Origin: Frondihabitans australicus
Lineage (GTDB): Bacteria > Actinomycetota > Actinomycetes > Actinomycetales > Microbacteriaceae
Direction: 5' to 3'
DNA length: 64,000 nucleotides
NCBI RefSeq assembly: GCF_003634555.1
Contig: NZ_RBKS01000001.1
Span: 1,178,001-1,242,000, forward strand
Shown here piece after piece: positions 1 to 7,528 of the stretch. The notes below the pieces were generated by a model. The model searched no databases. It was given only the letters and a program-made list of their open reading frames with translations, and had not been told where the DNA came from. The position numbers were made by a program, and so were the translations under genes. Position 1 is the stretch's first letter, and every line of letters begins with the position of its first letter.

Positions 1-71
1 CGCTCACCCGGGTGTTCGTCGACGGGCTGCGCACGTCGACTGCCATACCGGTCTCGCGCTAACCTCGGCCC

Positions 72-320
72 ATGACCGAGAAGGTGACCGGGCCGGCCTC
101 GTACTTCCCGTCGATCGAGAAGAAGTACGGCCAACCCATGCAGCACTGGTTCGACCTCGTCGAGGCGGCGCCGGTGTCGAAGCACATGGAGATCGTGTCG
201 TGGCTGAAGACCGAGCACGGGCTCGGCCACGGGCACGCCAACGCGATCGTCGGCTACGTGAAGCAGCGGCAGGCCGCCGGTGCAACGGGCGCCGCCGGGT
301 CGGGCACTGCCGGCTCATGA
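72..320 (+). CDS. DUF4287 domain-containing small protein
   Basis: An 82-residue soluble protein whose body resembles the DUF4287 family: an N-terminal YFPSIEKKYG segment, then WFDLV, and a helix containing LKTEHGLGHGHANAIVGY. The family's biochemical role is unknown to me. The tail after residue 68 is a low-complexity Ala/Gly stretch. A TAACCT hexamer (60-65) lies six bases before the ATG and there is no Shine-Dalgarno sequence, so the mRNA may be leaderless. Its stop overlaps the ATG of the next gene by four bases (ATGA), suggesting translational coupling. Family recall is moderately sure; function unassigned. Confidence 0.82.
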   Translation: MTEKVTGPASYFPSIEKKYGQPMQHWFDLVEAAPVSKHMEIVSWLKTEHGLGHGHANAIVGYVKQRQAAGATGAAGSGTAGS

Positions 321-838
321 CGCTGCCCGCCCTGCCGCGGAACGCCGGTCGCGAGGACGCCGAGCGGGCGCGGTTCCCTCGGCGGAGCCGCCTCGCCAGG
401 GCGCTGGTCTGGGCGACGGTGGGGGCTCTCGTCGTGGAGCTCGGGACGCTCGTCGTCGGTGCGGCGACCTTCGGCAAGGGCGCCCTCGTCGTCGCGACCG
501 CGGCACCGGCTCTCATCGCGGTCGTCGGCGGAGCCGCTCTCGCCTGGCGCGCGTTCGTCGAGAAGGCGGCCGCGCCCCGGCTGACCGCGGCGCTCGTCAT
601 GACGGCCACGATCTGGGTCGCGTGCACAATCGCCGTCCTGCAGGGGATGAATGTCGCGTTCAATTACGGCGAGAGCACGCTGCCGAACCCCGCTCCGCGC
701 TGGCTCGACGTCTTCATGACCGCCGCCTTCGTGCCAGGAGCCCTGGCGCTCGTCGCCTCCGTCGCGCTCTTCATCGTGCGTGCGGCCCGCACCGGATCGT
801 CCCACCGCGCGGCGCCGGCCGAGTACCGGCGGCGCTGA
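317..838 (+). CDS. four-helix integral membrane protein, unknown function
   Basis: A 173-residue protein, starting at the ATG that overlaps the upstream stop. A longer in-frame reading from 200 is possible but would run through the upstream gene. After a basic N-terminus (about residues 1-30) there are four hydrophobic segments: around ALVWATVGALVVELGTLVVG, then ATAAPALIAVVGGAAL, then LVMTATIWVACTIAVL, and FVPGALALVASVALFIV. It ends in an Arg-rich cytoplasmic tail. I recognise no domain. Coupling to the DUF4287 gene suggests co-expression only. A hairpin 33 bases past the stop probably ends the transcript. Confidence 0.72.
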   Translation: MTLPALPRNAGREDAERARFPRRSRLARALVWATVGALVVELGTLVVGAATFGKGALVVATAAPALIAVVGGAALAWRAFVEKAAAPRLTAALVMTATIWVACTIAVLQGMNVAFNYGESTLPNPAPRWLDVFMTAAFVPGALALVASVALFIVRAARTGSSHRAAPAEYRRR

Positions 839-870
839 CGTCGCCTCCGGCCCGCAAGGAGCGCCGTGTG

Positions 871-906
871 ACGCAAGGAGTGGCTTCGTGACGCCACTCC
901 GTGCGT
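871..906. terminator. hairpin after the membrane-protein gene
   Basis: Inverted repeat with arms 871-884 and 893-906 (core GGAGTGGC / GCCACTCC, 13 of 14 positions paired) around an 8-base loop. A further AAGGAG-type unit lies upstream (about 856-862) and a GGCACTCCTCG unit downstream (912-922), so the motif occurs four times in nested order. No T-run follows. It probably ends the transcript of 317-838 and shares its GAGTGGC core with the palindromes at 1488-1557 and 2636-2690. Confidence 0.55.
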
Positions 907-1026
907 GAAACGGCACTCCTCGTTCGAGTCCGGGCGAGTTGACGCACGCCGGGCCGACTAGATCGCCCGGAGTGCGTGCAGTCGCCCGGGATCGCCGTGC
1001 CAACCGGCGCGTGCGAGAGTGGTCGC

Positions 1027-1455
1027 ATGAAGAGCAGGCGGCCGAGCATGCGCGACATCGTCGCCGACGTGGAGGCGCGCCCGCTCGACCCGAGCGACGA
1101 CCCGCGGCGCCGGTACGCCGGCGGCGTCAGCCCGGACGGCGACCTCTACGACCCGCAGGGGGTCGTGCTCACGGTGGTGGCCGAGGAGGTCGCCGGGAGC
1201 GACGCGGTGCGGATCCTGCGGACCGATGCCGGCGTGCGGATCGCGTGGGAGGGGTGCGGGTGCGGAGGTTCGCCGGAGTGCCGGATGAGCTGGCTTTCGC
1301 CGGGCGACGTCGAGATCCTGCGACTCGCCGGCTCCGAGCCCGAAGTCCTCGGCCGGGGGCGCACGCCCTCGTGGATCGACGTCTGGCGTGGCGAGGACGG
1401 TCGCCGCGTGCTCTTCGCGCACGGCGACGTGGGCTGGGGCGACGCCCTCGCCTGA
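1027..1455 (+). CDS. hypothetical protein with a Cys-rich loop
   Basis: A 142-residue acidic soluble protein with no signal peptide or membrane segment. The start is the ATG at 1027; an in-frame extension to 976 is possible but carries no better start signal. The middle contains WEGCGCGGSPECRMSW, with three cysteines within nine residues, which could bind a metal or form a disulfide; this is only a guess. Codon use matches the surrounding genes, which supports real coding. I do not recognise the family. It converges on the acetyltransferase gene at 1599, with a palindromic element between them. Confidence 0.6.
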   Translation: MKSRRPSMRDIVADVEARPLDPSDDPRRRYAGGVSPDGDLYDPQGVVLTVVAEEVAGSDAVRILRTDAGVRIAWEGCGCGGSPECRMSWLSPGDVEILRLAGSEPEVLGRGRTPSWIDVWRGEDGRRVLFAHGDVGWGDALA

Positions 1456-1487
1456 CGCCGGCCCGCTCCCGGCCTGCCGGGCCCTGC

Positions 1488-1557
1488 GTCCGGCGAGTGG
1501 CAAGAATCTGCTGATCGGGGCCCCTCCGCATCAGCAGTTTCCTGCCACTCGGCGGAC
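1488..1557. repeat. 70-base palindromic element, family 1 copy A
   Basis: Arms 1488-1515 and 1530-1557 pair at 25 of 28 positions (GTCCG, GAGTGGCA and CTGCTGAT on the left; ATCAGCAG, TGCCACTC and CGGAC on the right) around a 14-base GC loop. It sits between the converging ends of the genes at 1027-1455 and 1599-2177, so it can act as a two-way terminator. A diverged relative lies at 2636-2690. Confidence 0.7.
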
Positions 1558-1598
1558 GGATGAGGCGGGCGGGGCGAGGACGGCAGCGGACGGCAGCG

Positions 1599-2177
1599 CT
1601 ACCAGCGCCGCACGACCGCGGCCTTCGGCCCGGCGACGAGGGCCTGCGCGGGAACGTCGTCGGCGACGACCGCACCGGCCGCCACGACGGAGTCGCGCCC
1701 GATCGTCACGCCCGGCAGAATCATGGCGCCCGCACCGATCCACACGTTCTCCTCGACCACGATCGGCGCCCCGGTGAGGAACTGCCTCCGCTCGCCCGGG
1801 TCGACCGGGTGCCCCATAGTGATGAACGTCGCCTTGGGCCCCACCATCACCCCGTCGCCGAGCGTGATGCCGCCGTAGTCGAGAAACGTGCAGCCCTGGT
1901 TGATGAAGACCCGCTCGCCGAGTCGCAGATTCAGGCCGTGGTCGGTGTAGAACGGCGGGTACACGGTCAGCCGCGACGGCAGCGGGCGGCCCAGGATCGC
2001 CGACAGCACCTCGGCACGACCCTCCTCGTCGTCGAACGCCAGCGCGTTGAGACGGTGCGTGAGCGCCGTCACCTCGAGGACGCGGGCGCTCATGGCGCGG
2101 AAGTCGGCGCCGAGAACGCTCTCGCCCCTCTCCCAGAGCTCGGGGTCGTGGATGGGGAGGCGTTCTTCGTGCTTCAC
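1599..2177 (-). CDS. sugar O-acetyltransferase (maltose/galactoside type)
   Basis: A 192-residue cytoplasmic enzyme of the maltose/galactoside acetyltransferase family, transferring acetyl from acetyl-CoA to a sugar hydroxyl. The N-terminal helical domain (about 10-70) precedes a left-handed beta-helix with hexapeptide repeats (NQGCTFLDYGGITLGDGVMV, IGAGAMILPGVTIGRDSVV). The active-site histidine lies in ITMGHPVDP, and VAGPKAAVVRRW is the usual C-terminus. The start is a GTG. The hypothetical gene at 2205-2570 lies 27 bases upstream in the same direction, so the two may be co-transcribed. The natural substrate cannot be told from sequence. Confidence 0.9.
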   Translation of the reverse strand: MKHEERLPIHDPELWERGESVLGADFRAMSARVLEVTALTHRLNALAFDDEEGRAEVLSAILGRPLPSRLTVYPPFYTDHGLNLRLGERVFINQGCTFLDYGGITLGDGVMVGPKATFITMGHPVDPGERRQFLTGAPIVVEENVWIGAGAMILPGVTIGRDSVVAAGAVVADDVPAQALVAGPKAAVVRRW

Positions 2178-2204
2178 TCACCCATCCTGCCGCCCGCCAT
2201 GGCG

Positions 2205-2570
2205 TCAGTCGCGCAGGCGCGGCTCGACCGCGTCGAGGGGAGGCCAGGTGTACGAGTCGGCCGTGTAGACGTGGAACTCGATGGAGTCGAGGAGCCCGGT
2301 TTTCATCCAGACGAGGAAGCCGCCGAGCGGTTCTCCCTCGGCGTCGGCCGCGTCGCCTCGGGCGTGCAGGGGCGCTTCGGGCCAGTCGAGGCGTGGAGGA
2401 TCGCCTTCGAGGTGCAGGTCGAGGTACTCGGCCGTGCCGCTGACCGACACGATCGACTCGACCTGCGCCGCGACGATCGCGCGCTCGGCAGGCCCGAGCG
2501 CTCCCGCGATGCGTCGCAGGAGCGCACGGGCCTCGTCGACGGTCGGCACCGGCGCCTTGGGCCCGGTCAC
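2205..2570 (-). CDS. hypothetical small protein
   Basis: A 121-residue soluble protein, taking the GTG at 2570 as start (VTGPKAPVPTVDEARALL). An in-frame ATG at 2669 would add 33 basic residues encoded within the palindromic repeat at 2636-2690, which makes it unlikely. The C-terminal part (GFLVWMKTGLLDSIEFHVYT, then WPP) looks like the edge of a compact alpha/beta fold. I do not recognise the family. It precedes the sugar acetyltransferase gene, possibly in one transcript. Confidence 0.6.
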   Translation of the reverse strand: MTGPKAPVPTVDEARALLRRIAGALGPAERAIVAAQVESIVSVSGTAEYLDLHLEGDPPRLDWPEAPLHARGDAADAEGEPLGGFLVWMKTGLLDSIEFHVYTADSYTWPPLDAVEPRLRD

Positions 2571-2635
2571 ATCAGCCCGCCGCGGGGCACCAGCCGCGAC
2601 GCGTCGAGGCCGCATTCGCCCCTTCGGGGTTCGCT

Positions 2636-2690
2636 GAGTGGCAAGAGAATGCCGATGCCACGGTGCCACATCAGCAGAATTCTGCCGCTC
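2636..2690. repeat. palindromic element, family 1 copy B
   Basis: Related to the element at 1488-1557: the left end GAGTGGCAAGA and the right end (CATCAGCAG ... TTCTGCC, CTCGGCG) match, but the arms pair less well and the middle differs. It lies just past the stop of the ABC operon (2713) and before the gene at 2570, again at an operon end. Confidence 0.6.
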
Positions 2691-2712
2691 GGCGTGGCGG
2701 GGCGGGCCGGGA

Positions 2713-3324
2713 CTACGCCGAAGGCGCCCCGAGATCGAGCACGTGGTCGGCCGCCGCCGCGATCGCCGGGTCGTGCGTCGCGATGACGACGGTCGCCCCG
2801 CCGCGCGCCAGCCCCCGGACCATGCCGTCGACCCGGCCCCGCGACACGGGGTCGAGCTCGGCGGTGAACTCGTCCGCGATGAGCAGCCGAGGGGCGACGA
2901 CGAGCGCCCGCGCTATCGCGACGCGCTGCTGCTGACCGCCGGAGAGCGCCTCGGTGAGGTGGTCGGCGACCGGCTCGAGGCCGACCTCGGCCAGGGCCGC
3001 GGCCGCACGCCGACGGATCCTGCGCCGCGACAGCCCCGCGTCGGCCTGCAGCGCCATCTCGACGTTCTCGCTGGCGGTGAGGAGACTCACGAGGCCGTAG
3101 GCCTGCAGGATCAGGGCCGTCCGCGACGCCTCGAACGGGTTCGTGACGGTGCCCGCGTCGGGCTGCTCGAGGCCGGCGAGGATCGCCAGGAGGCTGGACT
3201 TGCCGGATCCTGACGGCCCGATCACGGCCGTGACGGCCCCCGGAGGCGCCCACAGCGACACGTCGTCGAGGATCGCCCGGCCATCGCGGACGTAGCGGAT
3301 TCCGGAAGCAAGCAGAACGCTCAC
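2713..3324 (-). CDS. ABC transporter ATP-binding protein
   Basis: A 203-residue ABC ATPase with all core motifs: Walker A GPSGSGKSS (about residues 36-44), Q-loop ILQAYGL, signature LSGGQQQRVAIARAL, Walker B RLLIADEF followed by TAELDP, and H-loop ATHDP. The Walker B glutamate is present. The GTG start overlaps the TGA of the preceding ATPase gene by four bases (GTGA). It is short for the MacB/LolD-like class that pairs with FtsX permeases. It probably serves the permease at 4022-7090 with the other ATPase, giving two distinct ATPases for one two-halved permease. Confidence 0.93.
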   Translation of the reverse strand: MSVLLASGIRYVRDGRAILDDVSLWAPPGAVTAVIGPSGSGKSSLLAILAGLEQPDAGTVTNPFEASRTALILQAYGLVSLLTASENVEMALQADAGLSRRRIRRRAAAALAEVGLEPVADHLTEALSGGQQQRVAIARALVVAPRLLIADEFTAELDPVSRGRVDGMVRGLARGGATVVIATHDPAIAAAADHVLDLGAPSA

Positions 3325-4025
3325 GGCACCAGCCTCCCGTCGGCGATCCGGAAGCGCGTGTCCATCCGCGACGCGAGGGCCGTGTCGTGCGTGACGGCGA
3401 TCACGGTGACCCCGCGCGAGACCGCGGTCGACACGAGCAGGTCGGCGACCGCGGCCCCGGTGACGGAGTCGAGCTGACTCGTCGGCTCGTCCGTGACCAG
3501 CACGCTCGGACCGGTGGCCAGGGCCGCCGCCAGCGCCAGCCGCTGCCTCTCGCCGCCCGACAGCCGGTCGCAGCGCGTGCCCGCGACCCGCGAGAGCCCG
3601 ATCTCGTCCAGCAGCGGCTCGATCGCCGGGAGGTCGGATCGCCCGTGGCTCCGCGGAGCCCGCTGCGCGAACAGCAGGTTGTCGACGCAGGTGCCGTAGG
3701 GCAGCAGGTTGCGGAAGGGGTTCTGCGCCACGACCGCCAGCCGGGTGGCGCGAAGGCGCAGGAGCCGGCGCTCGTCGAGCGCGGTGAGGTCGGTCTCGCC
3801 GACGAAGACGCTCCCCGCCGTGGGCCGCTGCAGCCCGGCCAGGAGAGTCAGCAGCGTCGACTTGCCCGACCCCGAGGGGCCGATGATCGCCGCCGTCGCA
3901 CCCGCCTCGACGCGCAGCGACACGTCGTCGAGCGCGACCACCGGCGACCCGTCGACGACGTACTCGTGGCGGAGGCCGGTGCAGACGACGCCCTCGGCGC
4001 CGCTGTGTGCGGGGATGCCGCTCAT
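3321..4025 (-). CDS. ABC transporter ATP-binding protein
   Basis: A 234-residue ABC ATPase of the MacB/LolD-like class: Walker A GPSGSGKST, Q-loop AVVAQNPFRNLL, signature LSGGERQRLALAAAL, Walker B VLVTDEPTSQLD and H-loop VTHDT. Its start overlaps the permease stop and its stop overlaps the next ATPase start, four bases each, so the three genes are translationally coupled. Such ATPases drive FtsX-type permeases that act mechanically on lipoproteins, peptides or cell-envelope enzymes. The substrate is unknown. Confidence 0.93.
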   Translation of the reverse strand: MSGIPAHSGAEGVVCTGLRHEYVVDGSPVVALDDVSLRVEAGATAAIIGPSGSGKSTLLTLLAGLQRPTAGSVFVGETDLTALDERRLLRLRATRLAVVAQNPFRNLLPYGTCVDNLLFAQRAPRSHGRSDLPAIEPLLDEIGLSRVAGTRCDRLSGGERQRLALAAALATGPSVLVTDEPTSQLDSVTGAAVADLLVSTAVSRGVTVIAVTHDTALASRMDTRFRIADGRLVP

Positions 4026-7000
4026 TCCTCGCCCTCCCTGAGCCTCGACGCGCGGGCATGGCTCAGCACGACCGCGGCCCCCACCAGCGCGGTCGCGGCC
4101 ACGAGCGCCGCGAACCCGACGGCGAACACGACGAGCGGGGCCGCGTGCGGCACGAAGTCGAGCACGACCGGCGTCGACGTCGTGAACTCGGGCAGCACCG
4201 GCAGCACCACGAGAGCCGCGACGATGCCGGTCGGCAGGCCCAGCACGGCGGCGCCGCCGAGCAGCATCGCCTGCTCCAGCGCGGCCGATCGGAAGAGCGC
4301 GCCGGTCGGCACCCGAATCGCCCGCAGCGCCGCCAGCTCGTACGACCTCCGCCGGGCCGACGACGCGATCGACACGGCCGTGGCGCCACCGGCGAGCACC
4401 GCCCCGACGAACGACGCGACGAGCAGCAGCAGCATCGAGAGCGCAGGAGCCTGCCGACCGTACAGCGCGGACCTCGCCGCCGCGGTCTGAACGCTCTCCA
4501 CCTCGATGCCCTGTTTCCTCAGGCGAGCCAGGGCGTCTGCGGGAGCCCGCGGGGAGAGCCACACCTGCCAGGTCGCCACGGTGTCGAACGACGGCAGTCC
4601 GGAGCGGAGGGCGGTGAGGTCTCCGACGGCGCCGAAGTCGAGCACGCGCGGCACGACCGGGCTCCTGCCGACCAGGGTGATCGGCAGCGAGACGCCGGAG
4701 TCGTCGACGAGCACCCGGTCGGCCTTCGCCGCGGGAACGATGGAAGGCGAAGCTGCGACAAGGGGCGCAGGATCCGAGACGGCCGTCGACGCCACCCCGC
4801 CGTAACCCCCTTCGTCGCTGCTGTAGCGGTCGGTGAGCCCGAGCTTCGTCGCACGCAGGCGGTCGGTCGCCTGGCCCTGCGGGGTGGCCGCCCGCCAGGC
4901 GCTCGCGTCGTCGAGCCGCGCGTCGAGGGTTCGGGGTGAGGCGGTCGCGCTCGCGCGGGCAGCGAGCCCTGTGACGGTGATCGTGCCGCTCATGCGACCG
5001 GTGACCTCGATCCGGCGGTCCCAGGTGAGCCCGAGCAGCACGCAGCCGTCGGAGCACGGCACAGCGACGCCGTGGGTCGAGGTGCCGTTCGCGATGGCCG
5101 TCGACTCGACGTCGACCTCCTTGCCCGTCGCCGAGCGAAGGTTGACCTGCAGAAGGGGTGCGGCCGCAGGATCGATCGCCGACGCCGAGAGCGAGACGGC
5201 GAGCGAGGTGCCCGTGAACCGGATCGCCGGAGCCGCCCCGGCACGGAGGTCGGCGGCGAGCTGCGTCGGCGTCGGGCCGCCGCGCGACCCGGCGCCCACA
5301 GCCGCGATCCGCGAGGCGTCGACGCCCAGGATCGTGCCCGAGATGGTCCCGCCGTTCGGCAGCCAGGTGGCGGCCGCCATCGCCCAGGTGCCGTCGGGGT
5401 CCGCCCGGTCGACCGCGTCGACGGGATCGACGTCGCCCGCGATCTGGACGGTGGCGACACGGTCCGCCCCGATCTCGGCATCGGCCCGGAAGGCGCGGTT
5501 CGCCGTCGCCACGGACTCGCCGGCGACGCCGAAGCACGAGAGCCCGACAGCGACGGCGAGGAGCGCCGCGAGACGGAGGCCGGCCGGCCGACGGGAGACC
5601 TGCCGGGCGGCCAGGAACAGGCCGATCCGTCGAGTGGCGCGCGTCGGGGCGACGGCCAGCCGGGCCGCCCGGGGGATCAGCCTGCTGCCGAGGAGCGAGA
5701 CCGCCACGACGAGCAGACCCGGAGCGAGGAGCGTCAGGCTCGACGCCGAGGGCAGTCGCACCAGGACGACGAGAAGGCCGATGGCGACGACCGAGAGCGC
5801 GATCTCGGCACCGAGGAGCCAGCGCGGAACCGGGCGGGACTCGGCCGTGCGCCTCCACTGAGCGATGACGGTGCGTCGCACCACCTGCCGTGCCGCGACC
5901 AGGGCGGCCACCAGGCCGCCGGCGAACGCCGCCAGGGCGGCCAGCGGCGCGGTGACGGGCACCGCAACAGGGGTTCCGGGCAGCAGCGCCCGAGAGGCGA
6001 AGACGACGGAGCCCGCATAGCCCACGGCGAACCCGACCGGGAGGGCCGCGATCAGGACGAGCAGGGGCTCGGCGAGGCCGAAGCGCCAGAGCGCCCAGGG
6101 CGAGAGACCGCGGAGCTTCGCGAGGGCGAGCTCGGCGCCGCGTGCCTCCACAGCGTCCGCCATCATGAGGAACAGCACGAGCCAGCCGAGCACCGTCAGC
6201 TGCGCGGTGACGAGGCCGGCGCCGAGCTCCACCTGGTGCCGCTGCCGGGCGGCGTCGGCGAGGACGCGCGAGAGCCCGGTGACGACCGTGAAGCGCGAGT
6301 GGTCGGCGAAGCGGGACTGGACGCGAGCCGCGTGCTCCTGCAGGCCCGGGACCCCCGCGAGGCGCACTCGCGAGGCCACGAGGGGATAGTCGCGGTAGCC
6401 GTGCACCACGGTCTCGGACGGCAGGGCCTCGAAGGTCGACCGCGAGACGAACACCGCGTCGACCGTGTCGACGCCGGTGAGGTCGACCTGGGCGTCGAAG
6501 TAGCCGTGCCCGAACCAGAACGGCGCCGCGGTGTCCTTCGCCTCGTACACGCCGACGACCCTCTCGTCGCCCGATGCGAGCGAGACCGTGCCGCCGAGCT
6601 TCCAGCCGTAGGAGGTGTGCGCGACGGTCCGCGCCGAGACCGCGATCTCGCCCGGCTTCGTCGGGCACCGCCCCGCCGTGAAGTGCATCCGGGCGCAGGC
6701 GCCGGCACGCCAGACCTCCTGAGTGTTCACGCCGAGGAAGCCGTCGACGCCCGCCTTGCTGGCGAGGACGAGAGAGTCGATCCCGCCCCCGAACTCCGGC
6801 AGCGACGACGCCTTCGGCGCGGCCCTCAGGGAGGAGTCGATCTGCGACAGGGTGAGCTCCTGGCTCGGGAGGCCGTCGACGCGTCGGGTGGCCTCGAGCG
6901 AGAGGCCGGTGGCGTTCGCCGGCTCCTGCGTCAGGGTGTCGCGCAGGGTCGACTCGGAGGCGGCGCGCGCGTACAGGGGGCCGAGCGAGGCGCCGGCGAA

Positions 7001-7090
7001 GGTGAGCACGGCGGCGCCGAACACGGCGGCGGAGAGCGGGAGGCGCCAGAGGAGGCCGCGCCAGGCGAGCGACCGCGCGCGGCGGCTCAT
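4022..7090 (-). CDS. large FtsX-like ABC permease
   Basis: A 1022-residue membrane protein: an N-terminal membrane segment (about 13-40), an extracellular domain (about 40-280), then a cluster of transmembrane helices (about 290-490). A second extracellular domain follows (about 530-830), and three C-terminal helices (about 870-1010) have the FtsX arrangement, with ALAKLRGLSPWALWRFGL and YELAALRAIRVPTGALF as coupling-helix segments. This doubled layout is typical of large actinobacterial FtsX-like permeases. The ATG is 25 bases past the stop of the small membrane protein gene at 7116-7367, which likely leads the operon. Substrate unknown; export or envelope remodelling is likely. Confidence 0.9.
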   Translation of the reverse strand: MSRRARSLAWRGLLWRLPLSAAVFGAAVLTFAGASLGPLYARAASESTLRDTLTQEPANATGLSLEATRRVDGLPSQELTLSQIDSSLRAAPKASSLPEFGGGIDSLVLASKAGVDGFLGVNTQEVWRAGACARMHFTAGRCPTKPGEIAVSARTVAHTSYGWKLGGTVSLASGDERVVGVYEAKDTAAPFWFGHGYFDAQVDLTGVDTVDAVFVSRSTFEALPSETVVHGYRDYPLVASRVRLAGVPGLQEHAARVQSRFADHSRFTVVTGLSRVLADAARQRHQVELGAGLVTAQLTVLGWLVLFLMMADAVEARGAELALAKLRGLSPWALWRFGLAEPLLVLIAALPVGFAVGYAGSVVFASRALLPGTPVAVPVTAPLAALAAFAGGLVAALVAARQVVRRTVIAQWRRTAESRPVPRWLLGAEIALSVVAIGLLVVLVRLPSASSLTLLAPGLLVVAVSLLGSRLIPRAARLAVAPTRATRRIGLFLAARQVSRRPAGLRLAALLAVAVGLSCFGVAGESVATANRAFRADAEIGADRVATVQIAGDVDPVDAVDRADPDGTWAMAAATWLPNGGTISGTILGVDASRIAAVGAGSRGGPTPTQLAADLRAGAAPAIRFTGTSLAVSLSASAIDPAAAPLLQVNLRSATGKEVDVESTAIANGTSTHGVAVPCSDGCVLLGLTWDRRIEVTGRMSGTITVTGLAARASATASPRTLDARLDDASAWRAATPQGQATDRLRATKLGLTDRYSSDEGGYGGVASTAVSDPAPLVAASPSIVPAAKADRVLVDDSGVSLPITLVGRSPVVPRVLDFGAVGDLTALRSGLPSFDTVATWQVWLSPRAPADALARLRKQGIEVESVQTAAARSALYGRQAPALSMLLLLVASFVGAVLAGGATAVSIASSARRRSYELAALRAIRVPTGALFRSAALEQAMLLGGAAVLGLPTGIVAALVVLPVLPEFTTSTPVVLDFVPHAAPLVVFAVGFAALVAATALVGAAVVLSHARASRLREGEE

Positions 7091-7115
7091 CCGAGGCGCG
7101 GACGCGAGGTGGCGC

Positions 7116-7367
7116 TCACTCGTCGTCGCCCGACCGGCGGCGCTCCAGTGCGCCCCGGACGGCCAGGATCCAGGCCACGACAGCCGCGATGACGCCGCCG
7201 AAGCTCGAGATGACGTTCGCGTAGTCGACGCCGACCACGCCCTGCCGCAGCTGCACGAACGCGCTGATGCCGTAGATCAGGAAGACGAGGCCGATGACCG
7301 CCCAGAGGAGGTCGGTGTGCCGGTGGACCCAGGCGAGCACTCGCGGCTCCCGGTCGTCGTCTTCCAT
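7116..7367 (-). CDS. small two-helix membrane protein
   Basis: An 83-residue protein with a charged N-terminus (MEDDDREPR), two membrane segments (about 20-40 and 53-72) and an Arg-rich tail. It is probably the first gene of the ABC operon. A TACTCT hexamer (complement of 7374-7379) lies six bases before the ATG with no Shine-Dalgarno sequence, suggesting a leaderless start for the whole operon. I recognise no family. A role with the permease is only suggested by position. Confidence 0.72.
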   Translation of the reverse strand: MEDDDREPRVLAWVHRHTDLLWAVIGLVFLIYGISAFVQLRQGVVGVDYANVISSFGGVIAAVVAWILAVRGALERRRSGDDE

Positions 7368-7528
7368 GACCCCAGAGTACGGCCGCCGGCGGCACCGGCC
7401 TGCGCGCGACGCGACCGATGGGCCAGAGGCGATTCACAGGCATAGGCTCTCGCTCGCCGGTGGGGTCAGCGTTGATCCGCCCCGCGACGACGCGGGGTTC
7501 GGCGCCGGCAGAAACCAGGTCACACGCA

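Noticed and set aside
2571-2669. N-terminal extension of the hypothetical protein to the ATG at 2669
   Set aside because: The added 33 residues are basic and encoded by the palindromic repeat; the GTG at 2570 begins the well-behaved part.
3321-6668. An open reading frame of over 1100 codons on the minus strand spanning the permease region in another frame
   Set aside because: Only its last 234 codons encode a real protein (the ABC ATPase). The rest is Arg/Gly/Ala-rich shadow of the FtsX-like gene, as usual in high-GC DNA.
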